In this document: positions 63,451 through 64,000 of the stretch, piece after piece
How the letters are laid out: each line of letters opens with the position of its first letter
Numbering within the stretch: position 1 is the stretch's first letter
From: Halolactibacillus alkaliphilus
GTDB taxonomy: Bacteria > Bacillota > Bacilli > Bacillales > Amphibacillaceae
Direction of reading: 5' to 3'
Length of the DNA: 64,000 nt
NCBI RefSeq assembly: GCF_900115465.1
Contig: NZ_FOWN01000001.1
Span: 124,001-188,000, forward strand
Notes under the pieces: model-generated
The model's database searches: none
Seen by the model: the letters and a program-made list of their open reading frames with translations, nothing else
Told to the model about the DNA's origin: nothing
Translations under genes and position numbers: made by a program

Positions 63451-64000
63451 ATGTTAAAAACAGTCATTAGAAAAAATAGTTATCAAGACTCAATTAATTT
63501 GATGCTCTTAACCAATGCTATCAATGGTTTGGAGGGAGTAAAAAAGTGCTCTATTATGATGGGGACAGACGCCAACAAAGACATTTTTAAAAACAGTGGC
63601 TTGTTAACAGAAGAAGCAAAAACAGCATCACCGAGTGACATGGTCATTGTCATTGATGCAGAGAATGAGGATATTTTTGAAAACGCTTTATCTGAATCAG
63701 AGAAGTTCTTGGCTGATTTAGCTGTTAAAGGTGAAAAAAATGGTTTTGACATAGTTAATAGTTTTAAAGGTGCTCTAGATAAGTTACCCGAAGCAAATCT
63801 TGCTTTAGTCTCTATTCCTGGTGAATATGGTGTGGGTGAGATTGAAAATGCTTTAGATCAAGGACTACATGTATTTTCATTTACAGATAACATTCCGCTT
63901 GAGGAAGAAGCAAGATTAAAGCGCAAAGCACATGAACAAGGGATTATGTTAATGGGAGCTGACTGCGGAACAGGAATTATTTCTAGTACGCCACTTGCTT
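63451..64000 (+). CDS. fdrA: FdrA-like acyl-CoA synthetase family protein (cut at window end)
   Basis: Only the first 183 residues are present. The N terminus (MLKTVIRKNSYQDSINLML, then VKKCSIMMGTDANKD) and the later ALVSIPGEYGVGEIENALDQG and GIMLMGADCGTGII match FdrA, a protein related to succinyl-CoA synthetase. FdrA with its partner genes has been linked to oxamate carbamoyltransferase in allantoin breakdown. AAGGAGG precedes the ATG. Divergence from pucR supports a purine/allantoin operon continuing beyond the window. Confidence 0.85.
   Translation, partial: MLKTVIRKNSYQDSINLMLLTNAINGLEGVKKCSIMMGTDANKDIFKNSGLLTEEAKTASPSDMVIVIDAENEDIFENALSESEKFLADLAVKGEKNGFDIVNSFKGALDKLPEANLALVSIPGEYGVGEIENALDQGLHVFSFTDNIPLEEEARLKRKAHEQGIMLMGADCGTGIISSTPLA

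Noticed and set aside
1-64000. Insertion sequences, prophage genes, CRISPR arrays, tRNA or rRNA genes
   Set aside because: I looked for transposase motifs, regularly spaced repeats and tRNA-like cloverleaves by eye and found none.

Overview
The window is AT-rich, with closely packed genes, strong AGGAGG-type ribosome binding sites and many hairpin-plus-T-tract terminators. Together with a Lia-type envelope stress operon, PTS permeases, cre-like and Zur-like operators, a PRD antiterminator and a sortase-type anchored lyase, this points to a low-GC Gram-positive of the Bacillota, most likely a Bacillaceae relative. The genus cannot be settled from the sequence. No rRNA, tRNA, CRISPR array, prophage or intact insertion sequence is visible.

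Region 1 (1-7.8 kb, + strand) is a glycosaminoglycan locus. It encodes a GH88 unsaturated glucuronyl hydrolase, a complete mannose-family PTS (IIB, IIC, IID, IIA) and a 1137-residue secreted, wall-anchored PL8 hyaluronate/chondroitin lyase. The lyase would cut the polymer outside, the PTS import the unsaturated disaccharide and GH88 split it inside. Region 2 (8.0-10.8 kb) is pntAA-pntAB-pntB, the proton-translocating transhydrogenase. Region 3 (10.9-15.7 kb, - strand) is a liaI-liaH-liaF-liaS-liaR operon extended by a HAAS/DUF1700 protein and a LiaG-like protein.

Region 4 (15.9-20.5 kb, + strand) is a PTS operon (EIIA, PRD antiterminator, EIICB, GH4 6-phospho-alpha-glucosidase). Its leader holds a sigma-A promoter, a candidate ribonucleic antiterminator and an overlapping terminator, so the operon probably controls itself by antitermination. 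Region 5 (20.7-26.4 kb) has a renalase-like flavoprotein, a DUF378 protein, a Zur-type zinc operon (zinT-znuA-znuC-znuB, - strand) and a small membrane protein. Region 6 (26.5-29.8 kb, - strand) is ROK glucokinase, GH1 glycosidase and a second ROK kinase.

Region 7 (30.1-53.5 kb, + strand) is a 23 kb run of co-directional genes for mannose-rich glycans: an LplABC-type ABC importer, two GH38 alpha-mannosidases, a GH125 alpha-mannosidase, a GH29 alpha-L-fucosidase, a GH2 beta-mannosidase, a YesL-like protein and a membrane-bound AraC-type regulator. Embedded in it are two paralogous TIM-barrel isomerase-like proteins, three Gfo/Idh/MocA oxidoreductases and one unassigned 274-residue protein. This set resembles an N-glycan degradation locus, but the oxidoreductase/isomerase module may be a second, oxidative way of cutting glycosides. 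It is the most promising candidate for new biology here.

Region 8 (53.6-64 kb) has two chemoreceptors, a gene-poor and possibly decayed stretch, a HAD phosphatase, a HxlR regulator divergent from a CatE-like dioxygenase and an FMN reductase (quinone/catechol stress), an alpha/beta hydrolase, a PucR regulator and the start of an fdrA-type gene cut by the window edge.
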